Below, piece after piece: positions 46,001-59,400 of a DNA stretch of 64,000 bases. This stretch comes from Astropecten irregularis (lineage: Eukaryota; Echinodermata; Asteroidea; Paxillosida; Astropectinidae): NCBI GenBank assembly GCA_963971285.1, contig OZ020249.1, forward strand, positions 8,246,001 to 8,310,000. The letters are read 5' to 3'. Within the stretch, counting starts at the first letter, position 1; each line of letters begins with the position of its first letter. A program made the translations under genes and the position numbers. The notes under the pieces were generated by a model. The model ran no database searches. It had not been told where the DNA came from and saw only the letters and a list, made by a program, of their open reading frames with translations.

Positions 46001-49000
46001 GCCAATGGGCAGTTTTCACCAGGTCCGGACCTGATAGCCAGGGGTCCCGAGTGCGAGACCTGAAACGGCGTAATTTTTTTTCCAGACTCCAAAAAATCTA
46101 ATCTGATATTGGACTCGCTTGAAATATATAAAAATTTAGCATTTTCATCACGGGTCAAAAAGTTGGAGTTTTCACCAGGTCCGGACCTGATAGCCAGGGG
46201 TCCCGGGTGCGAGACCCGAAACGACGTAATTTTTTTTACAGACTCCAAAAAATCTAATCTGATATTGGACTCGCTTAAAATATATAAAAATTTAGCATTT
46301 TCATCACGGCTCAAAAAGTAGGAGTTTTCACCAGGTCCGGACCTGTTAGCCAATGGGCAGTTTTCACCAGGTCCGGACCTGATAGCCAGGGGTCCCGGGT
46401 GCGAGACCTGAAACGGCGTAATTTTTTTTCCAGACTCCAAAAAATCTAATCTGATATTGGACTCGCTTAAAATATATAAAAATTTAGCATTTTCATCACG
46501 GGTCAAAAAGTTGGAGTTTTCATCAGGTTCGGACCTGATAGCCAGGGGTCCCGGGTGCGAGACCTGAAACGGCATAATTTTTTTTTCCCGACACCAAATA
46601 ATCCAATCTAACATCGGACTTGCTTGAAATATATAAAAATTGGCATTATCATCACGGGTCAAAAAGTTGGAGTTTTCACCAGGTCCGGACCTGTTAGCCA
46701 ACAGGCAGTTTTCACCTGGTCCGGACCTGATAGCCAGGGGTCCCGGGTGCGAGACCCGAAACGGCATAATTTTGTTTCCAGACTCCAAAAAATCTAATCT
46801 GATATAGGACTCGCTTGAAATATATAAAAATTTAGGATTTTCATCACGGGTCAAAAAGTAGGAGTTTTCACCAGGTCCGGACCTGTTAGCCAATGGGCAG
46901 TTTTCACCAGGTCCGGACCTGATAGCCAGGGGTCCCGAGTGTGAGACCTGAAACGGCGTAATTTTTTTTCCAGACTCCAAAAAATCTAATCTGATATTGG
47001 ACTCGCTTGAAATATATAAAAATTTAGCATTTTCATCACGGGTCAAAAAGTTGGAGTTTTCACCAGGTCCGGACCTGTTAGCCAACAGGCAGTTTTCACC
47101 AGGTCCGGACCTGATAGCCAGGGGTCCCGGGTGCGAGACCTGAAACCACATAATTTGTTTTCCCGACACCAACAAATCTTATCTGACATCAGACTCTCTT
47201 GAAATATATCAAAATTTGGCATTATAATCACGGGTCAAAAAGTTGGAGTTTTCACCAGGTCCGGACCTGTTAGCCAACAGGCAGTTTTCACCAGGTCCGG
47301 ACCTGATAGCCAGGGGTCCCGGGTGCGAGACCCGAAACGGCGTAATTTTTTTTGCAGACTCCAACAAATCTAATCTGATATTGGACTCACTTGAAATATA
47401 TAAAAATTTAGCATTTTCATCACGGGTCAAAAAGTTGGAGTTTTCACCAGGTCCGACCCTGATAGCCAGGGGTCCCGGGTGCGAGACCCGAAACGGCATA
47501 ATTTTTTTTCCCGACACCAAAAAATCTTATCTGACATCAGACTCTTTTGAAAAATATCAAAATTTGGCATTATCATCACGGGTCAAAAAGTTGGAGTTTT
47601 CACCAGGTTCGGACCTGTTAGCCAACTGGCAGTTTTCACCAGGTCCGGACCTGATAGCCAGGGGTCCCGGGTGCGAGACCCAAAAACACATAATTTTTTT
47701 TCCCGACACCAAAAAATCTTATCTGACATCAGACTCTCTTGAAATATATCAATCTTTGGCATTATCATGACGGGTCAAAAAGTTGGAGTTTTCACCAGGT
47801 CCGGACCTGTTAGCCAATGGGCAGTTTTCACCAGGTCCGGACCTGATAGCCAGGGGTCCCGAGTGCGAGACCTGAAACGGCGTAATTTTTTTTCCAGACT
47901 CCAAAAAATCTAATCTGATATTGGACTCGCTTGAAATATATAAAAATTTAGCATTTTCATCACGGGTCAAAAAGTTGGAGTTTTCACCAGGTCCGGACCT
48001 GATAGCCAGGGGTCCCGGGTGCGAGACCCGAAACGACGTAATTTTTTTTACAGACTCCAAAAAATCTAATCTGATATTGGACTCGCTTAAAATATATAAA
48101 AATTTAGCATTTTCATCACGGCTCAAAAAGTAGGAGTTTTCACCAGGTCCGGACCTGTTAGCCAATGGGCAGTTTTCACCAGGTCCGGACCTGATAGCCA
48201 GGGGTCCCGGGTGCGAGACCTGAAACGGCGTAATTTTTTTTCCAGACTCCAAAAAATCTAATCTGATATTGGACTCGCTTAAAATATATAAAAATTTAGC
48301 ATTTTCATCACGGGTCAAAAAGTTGGAGTTTTCATCAGGTTCGGACCTGATAGCCAGGGGTCCCGGGTGCGAGACCTGAAACGGCATAATTTTTTTTTCC
48401 CGACACCAAATAATCCAATCTAACATCGGACTTGCTTGAAATATATAAAAATTGGCATTATCATCACGGGTCAAAAAGTTGGAGTTTTCACCAGGTCCGG
48501 ACCTGTTAGCCAACAGGCAGTTTTCACCTGGTCCGGACCTGATAGCCAGGGGTCCCGGGTGCGAGACCCGAAACGGCATAATTTTGTTTCCAGACTCCAA
48601 AAAATCTAATCTGATATAGGACTCGCTTGAAATATATAAAAATTTAGGATTTTCATCACGGGTCAAAAAGTAGGAGTTTTCACCAGGTCCGGACCTGTTA
48701 GCCAATGGGCAGTTTTCACCAGGTCCGGACCTGATAGCCAGGGGTCCCGGGTGCGAGACCCGAAACGGCGTAATTTTTTTTGCAGACTCCAACAAATCTA
48801 ATCTGATATTGGACTCACTTGAAATATATAAAAATTTAGCATTTTCATCACGGGTCAAAAAGTTGGAGTTTTCACCAGGTCCGACCCTGATAGCCAGGGG
48901 TCCCGGGTGCGAGACCCGAAACGGCATAATTTTTTTTCCCGACACCAAAAAATCTTATCTGACATCAGACTCTTTTGAAAAATATCAAAATTTGGCATTA

Positions 49001-49394
49001 TCATCACGGGTCAAAAAGTTGGAGTTTTCACCAGGTTCGGACCTGTTAGCCAACTGGCAGTTTTCACCAGGTCCGGACCTGATAGCCAGGGGTCCCGGGT
49101 GCGAGACCCAAAAACACATAATTTTTTTTCCCGACACCAAAAAATCTTATCTGACATCAGACTCTCTTGAAATATATCAATCTTTGGCATTATCATGACG
49201 GGTCAAAAAGTTGGAGTTTTCACCAGGTCCGGACCTGTTAGCCAATGGGCAGTTTTCACCAGGTCCGGACCTGATAGCCAGGGGTCCCGAGTGCGAGACC
49301 TGAAACGGCGTAATTTTTTTTCCAGACTCCAAAAAATCTAATCTGATATTGGACTCGCTTGAAATATATAAAAATTTAGCATTTTCATCACGGG

Positions 49395-52300
49395 TCAAAA
49401 AGTTGGAGTTTTCACCAGGTCCGGACCTGTTAGCCAACAGGCAGTTTTCACCAGGTCCGGACCTGATAGCCAGGGGTCCCGGGTGCGAGACCCGAAACCA
49501 CATAATTTGTTTTCCCGACACCAAAAAATCTTATCTGACATCAGACTCTCTTGAAATATATCAATCTTTGGCATTATCATGACGGGTCAAAAAGTTGGAG
49601 TTTTCACCAGGTCCGGACCTGTTAGCCAATGGGCAGTTTTCACCAGGTCCGGACCTGATAGCCAGGGGTCCCGAGTGCGAGACCTGAAACGGCGTAATTT
49701 TTTTTCCAGACTCCAAAAAATCTAATCTGATATTGGACTCGCTTAAAATATATAAAAATTTAGCATTTTCATCACGGCTCAAAAAGTAGGAGTTTTCACC
49801 AGGTCCGGACCTGATAGCCAGGGGTCCCGGGTGCGAGACCCGAAACGACGTAATTTTTTTTACAGACTCCAAAAAATCTAATCTGATATTGGACTCGCTT
49901 GAAATATATAAAAATTTAGCATTTTCATCACTGGTCAAAAAGTTGGAGTTTTCACCAGGTCCGGACCTGATAGCCAGGGGTCCCGGGTGCGAGACCCGAA
50001 ACGGCATAATTTTGTTTCCAGACTCCAAAAAAATCTAATCTGATATAGGACTCGCTTGAAATATATAACAATTTAGCATTTTCATCACGGGTCAAAAAGT
50101 AGGAGTTTTCACCATGTCCGGACCTGTTAGCCAATGGGCAGTTTTCACCAGGTCCGGACCTGATAGCCAGGGGTCCCGAGTGCGAGACCTGAAACGGCGT
50201 AATTTTTTTTCCAGACTCCAAAAAATCTAATCTGATATTGGACTCGCTTAAAATATATAAAAATTTAGCATTTTCATCACGGGTCAAAAAGTTGGAGTTT
50301 TCATCAGGTTCGGACCTGATAGCCAGGGGTCCCGGGTGCGAGACCTGAAACGGCATAATTTTTTTTTCCCGACACCAAATAATCCAATCTAACATCGGAC
50401 TTGCTTGAAATATATAAAAATTTGGCATTATCATCACGGGTCAAAAAGTTGGAGTTTTCACCAGGTCCGGACCTGTTAGCCAACAGGCAGTTTTCACCTG
50501 GTCCGGACCTGATAGCCAGGGGTCCCGGGTGCGAGACCCGAAACGGCATAATTTTGTTTCCAGACTCCAAAAAATCTAATCTGATATAGGACTCGCTTGA
50601 AATATATAAAAATTTAGGATTTTCATCACGGGTCAAAAAGTAGGAGTTTTCACCAGGTCCGGACCTGTTAGCCAATGGGCAGTTTTCACCAGGTCCGGAC
50701 CTGATAGCCAGGGGTCCCGAGTGTGAGACCTGAAACGGCGTAATTTTTTTTCCAGACTCCAAAAAATCTAATCTGATATTGGACTCGCTTGAAATATATA
50801 AAAATTTAGCATTTTCATCACGGGTCAAAAAGTTGGAGTTTTCACCAGGTCCGGACCTGTTAGCCAACAGGCAGTTTTCACCAGGTCCGGACCTGATAGC
50901 CAGGGGTCCCGGGTGCGAGACCTGAAACCACATAATTTGTTTTCCCGACACCAACAAATCTTATCTGACATCAGACTCTCTTGAAATATATCAAAATTTG
51001 GCATTATAATCACGGGTCAAAAAGTTGGAGTTTTCACCAGGTCCGGACCTGTTAGCCAACAGGCAGTTTTCACCAGGTCCGGACCTGATAGCCAGGGGTC
51101 CCGGGTGCGAGACCCGAAACGGCGTAATTTTTTTTGCAGACTCCAACAAATCTAATCTGATATTGGACTCACTTGAAATATATAAAAATTTAGCATTTTC
51201 ATCACGGGTCAAAAAGTTGGAGTTTTCACCAGGTCCGGACCTGATAGCCAGGGGTCCCGGGTGCGAGACCCGAAACGGCATAATTTTTTTTCCCGACACC
51301 AAAAAATCTTATCTGACATCAGACTCTTTTGAAAAATATCAAAATTTGGCATTATCATCACGGGTCAAAAAGTTGGAGTTTTCACCAGGTTCGGACCTGT
51401 TAGCCAACTGGCAGTTTTCACCAGGTCCGGACCTGATAGCCAGGGGTCCCGGGTGCGAGACCCAAAAACACATAATTTTTTTTCCCGACACCAAAAAATC
51501 TTATCTGACATCAGACTCTCTTGAAATATATCAATCTTTGGCATTATCATGACGGGTCAAAAAGTTGGAGTTTTCACCAGGTCCGGACCTGTTAGCCAAT
51601 GGGCAGTTTTCACCAGGTCCGGACCTGATAGCCAGGGGTCCCGAGTGCGAGACCTGAAACGGCGTAATTTTTTTTCCAGACTCCAAAAAATCTAATCTGA
51701 TATTGGACTCGCTTAAAATATATAAAAATTTAGCATTTTCATCACGGGTCAAAAAGTTGGAGTTTTCATCAGGGTCGGACCTGATAGCCAGGGGTCCCGG
51801 GTGCGAGACCTGAAACGGCATAATTTTTTTTTCCCGACACCAAATAATCCAATCTAACATCGGACTTGCTTGAAATATATAAAAATTTGGCATTATCATC
51901 ACGGGTCAAAAAGTTGGAGTTTTCACCAGGTCCGGACCTGTTAGCCAACAGGCAGTTTTCACCTGGTCCGGACCTGATAGCCAGGGGTCCCGGGTGCGAG
52001 ACCCGAAACGGCATAATTTTGTTTCCAGACTCCAAAAAATCTAATCTGATATAGGACTCGCTTGAAATATATAAAAATTTAGCATTTTCATCACGGGTCA
52101 AAAAGTAGGAGTTTTCACCAGGTCCGGACCTGTTAGCCAATGGGCAGTTTTCACCAGGTCCGGACCTGATAGCCAGGGGTCCCGAGTGTGAGACCTGAAA
52201 CGGCGTAATTTTTTTTCCAGACTCCAAAAAATCTAATCTGATATTGGACTCGCTTGAAATATATAAAAATTTAGCATTTTCATCACGGGTCAAAAAGTTG

Positions 52301-55300
52301 GAGTTTTCACCAGGTCCGGACCTGATAGCCAGGGGTCCCGGGTGCGAGACCCGAAACGGCGTAATTTTTTTTCCAGACTCCAAAAAATCTAATCTGATAT
52401 TGGACTCGCTTGAAATATATAAAAATTTAGCATTTTCATCACGGGTCAAAAAGTTGGAGTTTTCACCAGGTCCGGACCTGATAGCCAGGGGTCCCGGGTG
52501 CGAGACCCGAAACGGCGTAATTTTTTTTCCAGACTCCAAAAAATCTAATCTGATATTGGACTCGCTTGAAATATATAAAAATTTAGCATTTTCATCACGG
52601 GTCAAAAAGTTGGAGTTTTCACCAGGTCCGGACCTGATAGCCAGGGGTCCCGAGTGCGAGACCTGAAACGGCGTAATTTTTTTTCCAGACTCCAAAAAAT
52701 CTAATCTGATATTGGACTCGCTTGAAATATATAAAAATTTAGCATTTTCATCACGGGTCAAAAAGTTGGAGTTTTCACCAGGTCCGGACCTGATAGCCAG
52801 GGGTCCCGGGTGCGAGACCCGAAACGGCATAATTTTGTTTCCAGACTCCAAAAAATCTAATCTGATATAGGACTCGCTTGAAATATATAAAAATTTAGCA
52901 TTTTCATCACGGGTCAAAAAGTTGGAGTTTTCACCAGGTCCGGACCTGTTAGCCAACAGGCAGTTTTCACCAGGTCCGGACCTGATAGCCAGGGGTCCCG
53001 GGTGCGAGACCCGAAACCACATAATTTGTTTTCCCGACACCAAAAAATCTTATCTGACATCAGACTCTCTTGAAATATATCAATCTTTGGCATTATCATG
53101 ACGGGTCAAAAAGTTGGAGTTTTCACCAGGTCCGGACCTGTTAGCCAATGGGCAGTTTTCACCAGGTCCGGACCTGATAGCCAGGGGTCCCGAGTGCGAG
53201 ACCTGAAACGGCGTAATTTTTTTTCCAGACTCCAAAAAATCTAATCTGATATTGGACTCGCTTAAAATATATAAAAATTTAGCATTTTCATCACGGCTCA
53301 AAAAGTAGGAGTTTTCACCAGGTCCGGACCTGATAGCCAGGGGTCCCGGGTGCGAGACCCGAAACGACGTAATTTTTTTTACAGACTCCAAAAAATCTAA
53401 TCTGATATTGGACTCGCTTGAAATATATAAAAATTTAGCATTTTCATCACTGGTCAAAAAGTTGGAGTTTTCACCAGGTCCGGACCTGATAGCCAGGGGT
53501 CCCGGGTGCGAGACCCGAAACGGCATAATTTTGTTTCCAGACTCCAAAAAAATCTAATCTGATATAGGACTCGCTTGAAATATATAACAATTTAGCATTT
53601 TCATCACGGGTCAAAAAGTAGGAGTTTTCACCATGTCCGGACCTGTTAGCCAATGGGCAGTTTTCACCAGGTCCGGACCTGATAGCCAGGGGTCCCGAGT
53701 GCGAGACCTGAAACGGCGTAATTTTTTTTCCAGACTCCAAAAAATCTAATCTGATATTGGACTCGCTTAAAATATATAAAAATTTAGCATTTTCATCACG
53801 GGTCAAAAAGTTGGAGTTTTCATCAGGTTCGGACCTGATAGCCAGGGGTCCCGGGTGCGAGACCTGAAACGGCATAATTTTTTTTTCCCGACACCAAATA
53901 ATCCAATCTAACATCGGACTTGCTTGAAATATATAAAAATTTGGCATTATCATCACGGGTCAAAAAGTTGGAGTTTTCACCAGGTCCGGACCTGTTAGCC
54001 AACAGGCAGTTTTCACCTGGTCCGGACCTGATAGCCAGGGGTCCCGGGTGCGAGACCCGAAACGGCATAATTTTGTTTCCAGACTCCAAAAAATCTAATC
54101 TGATATAGGACTCGCTTGAAATATATAAAAATTTAGGATTTTCATCACGGGTCAAAAAGTAGGAGTTTTCACCAGGTCCGGACCTGTTAGCCAATGGGCA
54201 GTTTTCACCAGGTCCGGACCTGATAGCCAGGGGTCCCGAGTGTGAGACCTGAAACGGCGTAATTTTTTTTCCAGACTCCAAAAAATCTAATCTGATATTG
54301 GACTCGCTTGAAATATATAAAAATTTAGCATTTTCATCACGGGTCAAAAAGTTGGAGTTTTCACCAGGTCCGGACCTGTTAGCCAACAGGCAGTTTTCAC
54401 CAGGTCCGGACCTGATAGCCAGGGGTCCCGGGTGCGAGACCTGAAACCACATAATTTGTTTTCCCGACACCAACAAATCTTATCTGACATCAGACTCTCT
54501 TGAAATATATCAAAATTTGGCATTATAATCACGGGTCAAAAAGTTGGAGTTTTCACCAGGTCCGGACCTGTTAGCCAACAGGCAGTTTTCACCAGGTCCG
54601 GACCTGATAGCCAGGGGTCCCGGGTGCGAGACCCGAAACGGCGTAATTTTTTTTGCAGACTCCAACAAATCTAATCTGATATTGGACTCACTTGAAATAT
54701 ATAAAAATTTAGCATTTTCATCACGGGTCAAAAAGTTGGAGTTTTCACCAGGTCCGGACCTGATAGCCAGGGGTCCCGGGTGCGAGACCCGAAACGGCAT
54801 AATTTTTTTTCCCGACACCAAAAAATCTTATCTGACATCAGACTCTTTTGAAAAATATCAAAATTTGGCATTATCATCACGGGTCAAAAAGTTGGAGTTT
54901 TCACCAGGTTCGGACCTGTTAGCCAACTGGCAGTTTTCACCAGGTCCGGACCTGATAGCCAGGGGTCCCGGGTGCGAGACCCAAAAACACATAATTTTTT
55001 TTCCCGACACCAAAAAATCTTATCTGACATCAGACTCTCTTGAAATATATCAATCTTTGGCATTATCATGACGGGTCAAAAAGTTGGAGTTTTCACCAGG
55101 TCCGGACCTGTTAGCCAATGGGCAGTTTTCACCAGGTCCGGACCTGATAGCCAGGGGTCCCGAGTGCGAGACCTGAAACGGCGTAATTTTTTTTCCAGAC
55201 TCCAAAAAATCTAATCTGATATTGGACTCGCTTAAAATATATAAAAATTTAGCATTTTCATCACGGGTCAAAAAGTTGGAGTTTTCATCAGGGTCGGACC

Positions 55301-56432
55301 TGATAGCCAGGGGTCCCGGGTGCGAGACCTGAAACGGCATAATTTTTTTTTCCCGACACCAAATAATCCAATCTAACATCGGACTTGCTTGAAATATATA
55401 AAAATTTGGCATTATCATCACGGGTCAAAAAGTTGGAGTTTTCACCAGGTCCGGACCTGTTAGCCAACAGGCAGTTTTCACCTGGTCCGGACCTGATAGC
55501 CAGGGGTCCCGGGTGCGAGACCCGAAACGGCATAATTTTGTTTCCAGACTCCAAAAAATCTAATCTGATATAGGACTCGCTTGAAATATATAAAAATTTA
55601 GCATTTTCATCACGGGTCAAAAAGTAGGAGTTTTCACCAGGTCCGGACCTGTTAGCCAATGGGCAGTTTTCACCAGGTCCGGACCTGATAGCCAGGGGTC
55701 CCGAGTGTGAGACCTGAAACGGCGTAATTTTTTTTCCAGACTCCAAAAAATCTAATCTGATATTGGACTCGCTTGAAATATATAAAAATTTAGCATTTTC
55801 ATCACGGGTCAAAAAGTTGGAGTTTTCACCAGGTCCGGACCTGATAGCCAGGGGTCCCGGGTGCGAGACCCGAAACGGCGTAATTTTTTTTCCAGACTCC
55901 AAAAAATCTAATCTGATATTGGACTCGCTTGAAATATATAAAAATTTAGCATTTTCATCACGGGTCAAAAAGTTGGAGTTTTCACCAGGTCCGGACCTGA
56001 TAGCCAGGGGTCCCGGGTGCGAGACCCGAAACGGCGTAATTTTTTTTCCAGACTCCAAAAAATCTAATCTGATATTGGACTCGCTTGAAATATATAAAAA
56101 TTTAGCATTTTCATCACGGGTCAAAAAGTTGGAGTTTTCACCAGGTCCGGACCTGATAGCCAGGGGTCCCGAGTGCGAGACCTGAAACGGCGTAATTTTT
56201 TTTCCAGACTCCAAAAAATCTAATCTGATATTGGACTCGCTTGAAATATATAAAAATTTAGCATTTTCATCACGGGTCAAAAAGTTGGAGTTTTCACCAG
56301 GTCCGGACCTGATAGCCAGGGGTCCCGGGTGCGAGACCCGAAACGGCATAATTTTGTTTCCAGACTCCAAAAAATCTAATCTGATATAGGACTCGCTTGA
56401 AATATATAAAAATTTAGCATTTTCATCACGGG
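49395..56432. repeat. 3519-bp tandem duplication in the satellite
   Basis: CAAATAATCC markers at 50376 and 51841 recur at 53895 and 55360, each offset by 3519 bp, with the same private variants (for example CACCATGTCCGG, ATCACTGGTC) in both copies. A further partial copy follows at offset 1513 (marker 56873). Confidence 0.85.
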
Positions 56433-59400
56433 TCAAAAAGTAGGAGTTTTCACCAGGTCCGGACCTGTTAGCCAATGGGCAGTTTTCACCAGGTCCGGAC
56501 CTGATAGCCAGGGGTCCCGAGTGTGAGACCTGAAACGGCGTAATTTTTTTTCCAGACTCCAAAAAATCTAATCTGATATTGGACTCGCTTGAAATATATA
56601 AAAATTTAGCATTTTCATCACGGGTCAAAAAGTTGGAGTTTTCACCAGGTCCGGACCTGATAGCCAGGGGTCCCGAGTGCGAGACCTGAAACGGCGTAAT
56701 TTTTTTTCCAGACTCCAAAAAATCTAATCTGATATTGGACTCGCTTAAAATATATAAAAATTTAGCATTTTCATCACGGGTCAAAAAGTTGGAGTTTTCA
56801 TCAGGGTCGGACCTGATAGCCAGGGGTCCCGGGTGCGAGACCTGAAACGGCATAATTTTTTTTTCCCGACACCAAATAATCCAATCTAACATCGGACTTG
56901 CTTGAAATATATAAAAATTTGGCATTATCATCACGGGTCAAAAAGTTGGAGTTTTCACCAGGTCCGGACCTGTTAGCCAACAGGCAGTTTTCACCTGGTC
57001 CGGACCTGATAGCCAGGGGTCCCGGGTGCGAGACCCGAAACGGCATAATTTTGTTTCCAGACTCCAAAAAATCTAATCTGATATAGGACTCGCTTGAAAT
57101 ATATAAAAATTTAGCATTTTCATCACGGGTCAAAAAGTAGGAGTTTTCACCAGGTCCGGACCTGTTAGCCAATGGGCAGTTTTCACCAGGTCCGGACCTG
57201 ATAGCCAGGGGTCCCGAGTGTGAGACCTGAAACGGCGTAATTTTTTTTCCAGACTCCAAAAAATCTAATCTGATATTGGACTCGCTTGAAATATATAAAA
57301 ATTTAGCATTTTCATCACGGGTCAAAAAGTTGGAGTTTTCACCAGGTCCGGACCTGATAGCCAGGGGTCCCGGGTGCGAGACCCGAAACGGCGTAATTTT
57401 TTTTCCAGACTCCAAAAAATCTAATCTGATATTGGACTCGCTTGAAATATATAAAAATTTAGCATTTTCATCACGGGTCAAAAAGTTGGAGTTTTCACCA
57501 GGTCCGGACCTGATAGCCAGGGGTCCCGGGTGCGAGACCCGAAACGGCGTAATTTTTTTTCCAGACTCCAAAAAATCTAATCTGATATTGGACTCGCTTG
57601 AAATATATAAAAATTTAGCATTTTCATCACGGGTCAAAAAGTTGGAGTTTTCACCAGGTCCGGACCTGATAGCCAGGGGTCCCGGGTGCGAGACCCGAAA
57701 CCACATAATTTGTTTTCCCGACACCAAAAAATCTTATCTGACATCAGACTCTCTTGAAAAATATCAATCTTTGGCATTATCATGACGCGTCAACAAGTTG
57801 GAGTTTTCACCAGGTCCGGACCTGTTAGCCAATGGGCAGTTTTCACCAGGTCCGGCCGGACCTGATAGCCAGGGGTCCCGAGTGCGAGACCTGAAACGGC
57901 GTAATTTTTTTTCCAGACTCCAAAAAATCTTATCTGACATCAGACTCTCTTGAAAAATATCAATCTTTGGCATTATCATGACGCGTCAACAAGTTGGAGT
58001 TTTCACCAGGTCCGGACCTGTTAGCCAATGGGCAGTTTTCACCAGGTCCGGCCGGACCTGATAGCCAGGGGTCCCGAGTGCGAGACCTGAAACGGCGTAA
58101 TTTTTTTTCCAGACTCCAAAAAATCTAATCTGATATTGGACTCGCTTGAAATATATAAAAATTTAGCATTTTCATCACGGGTCAAAAAGTTGGAGTTTTC
58201 ACCAGGTCCGGACCTGATAGCCAGGGGTCCTGGGTGCAAGACCTGAAACGGCATAATTTTGTTTCCCGACACCAAGAAATCTTATCTGACATCAGACTCT
58301 CTTGAAATATATCAAAATTTGGCATTATAATCACGGGTCAAAAAGTTGGAGTTTTCACCAGGTCCGGACCTGATAGCCAGGGGTCCCGGGTGCGAGACCC
58401 GAAACGGCATAATTTTTTTTCCCGACACCAAAAAATCTTATCTGACATCAGACTCTTTTGAAAAATATCAAAATTTGGCATTATCATCACGGGTCAAAAA
58501 GTTGGAGTTTTCACCAGGTTAGCCAATGGGCAGTTTTCACCAGGTCCGGACCTGATAGCCAGGGGTCCCGGGTGCGAGACCCGAAACCACATAATTTGTT
58601 TTCCCGACACCAAAAAATCTTATCTGACATCAGACTCTCTTGAAATATATCAATCTTTGGCATTATCATGACGGGTCAAAAAGTTGGAGTTTTCACCAGG
58701 TTAGCCAATGGGCAGTTTTCACCAGGTCCGGACCTGATAGCCAGGGGTCCCGAGTGCGAGACCTGAAACGGCGTAATTTTTTTTCCAGACTCCAAAAAAT
58801 CTAATCTGATATTGGACTCGCTTAAAATATATAAAAATTTAGCATTTTCATCACGGGTCAAAAAGTTGGAGTTTTCATCAGGTTCGGACCTGATAGCCAG
58901 GGGTCCCGGGTGCGAGACCTGAAACGGCATAATTTTTTTTTCCCGACACCAAATAATCCAATCTAACATCGGACTTGCTTGAAATATATAAACATTTGGC
59001 ATTATCATCACGGGTCAAAAAGTTGGAGTTTTCACCAGGTCCGGACCTGTTAGCCAACAGGCAGTTTTCACCTGGTCCGGACCTGATAGCCAGGGGTCCC
59101 GGGTGCGAGACCCGAAACGGCATAATTTTGTTTCCAGACTCCAAAAAATCTAATCTGATATAGGACTCGCTTGAAATATATAAAAATTTAGCATTTTCAT
59201 CACGGGTCAAAAAGTAGGAGTTTTCACCAGGTCCGGACCTGTTAGCCAATGGGCAGTTTTCACCAGGTCCGGACCTGATAGCCAGGGGTCCCGGGTGCGA
59301 GACCCGAAACCACATAATTTGTTTTCCCGACACCAAAAAATCTTATCTGACATCAGACTCTCTTGAAATATATCAAAATTTGGCATTATAATCACGGGTC

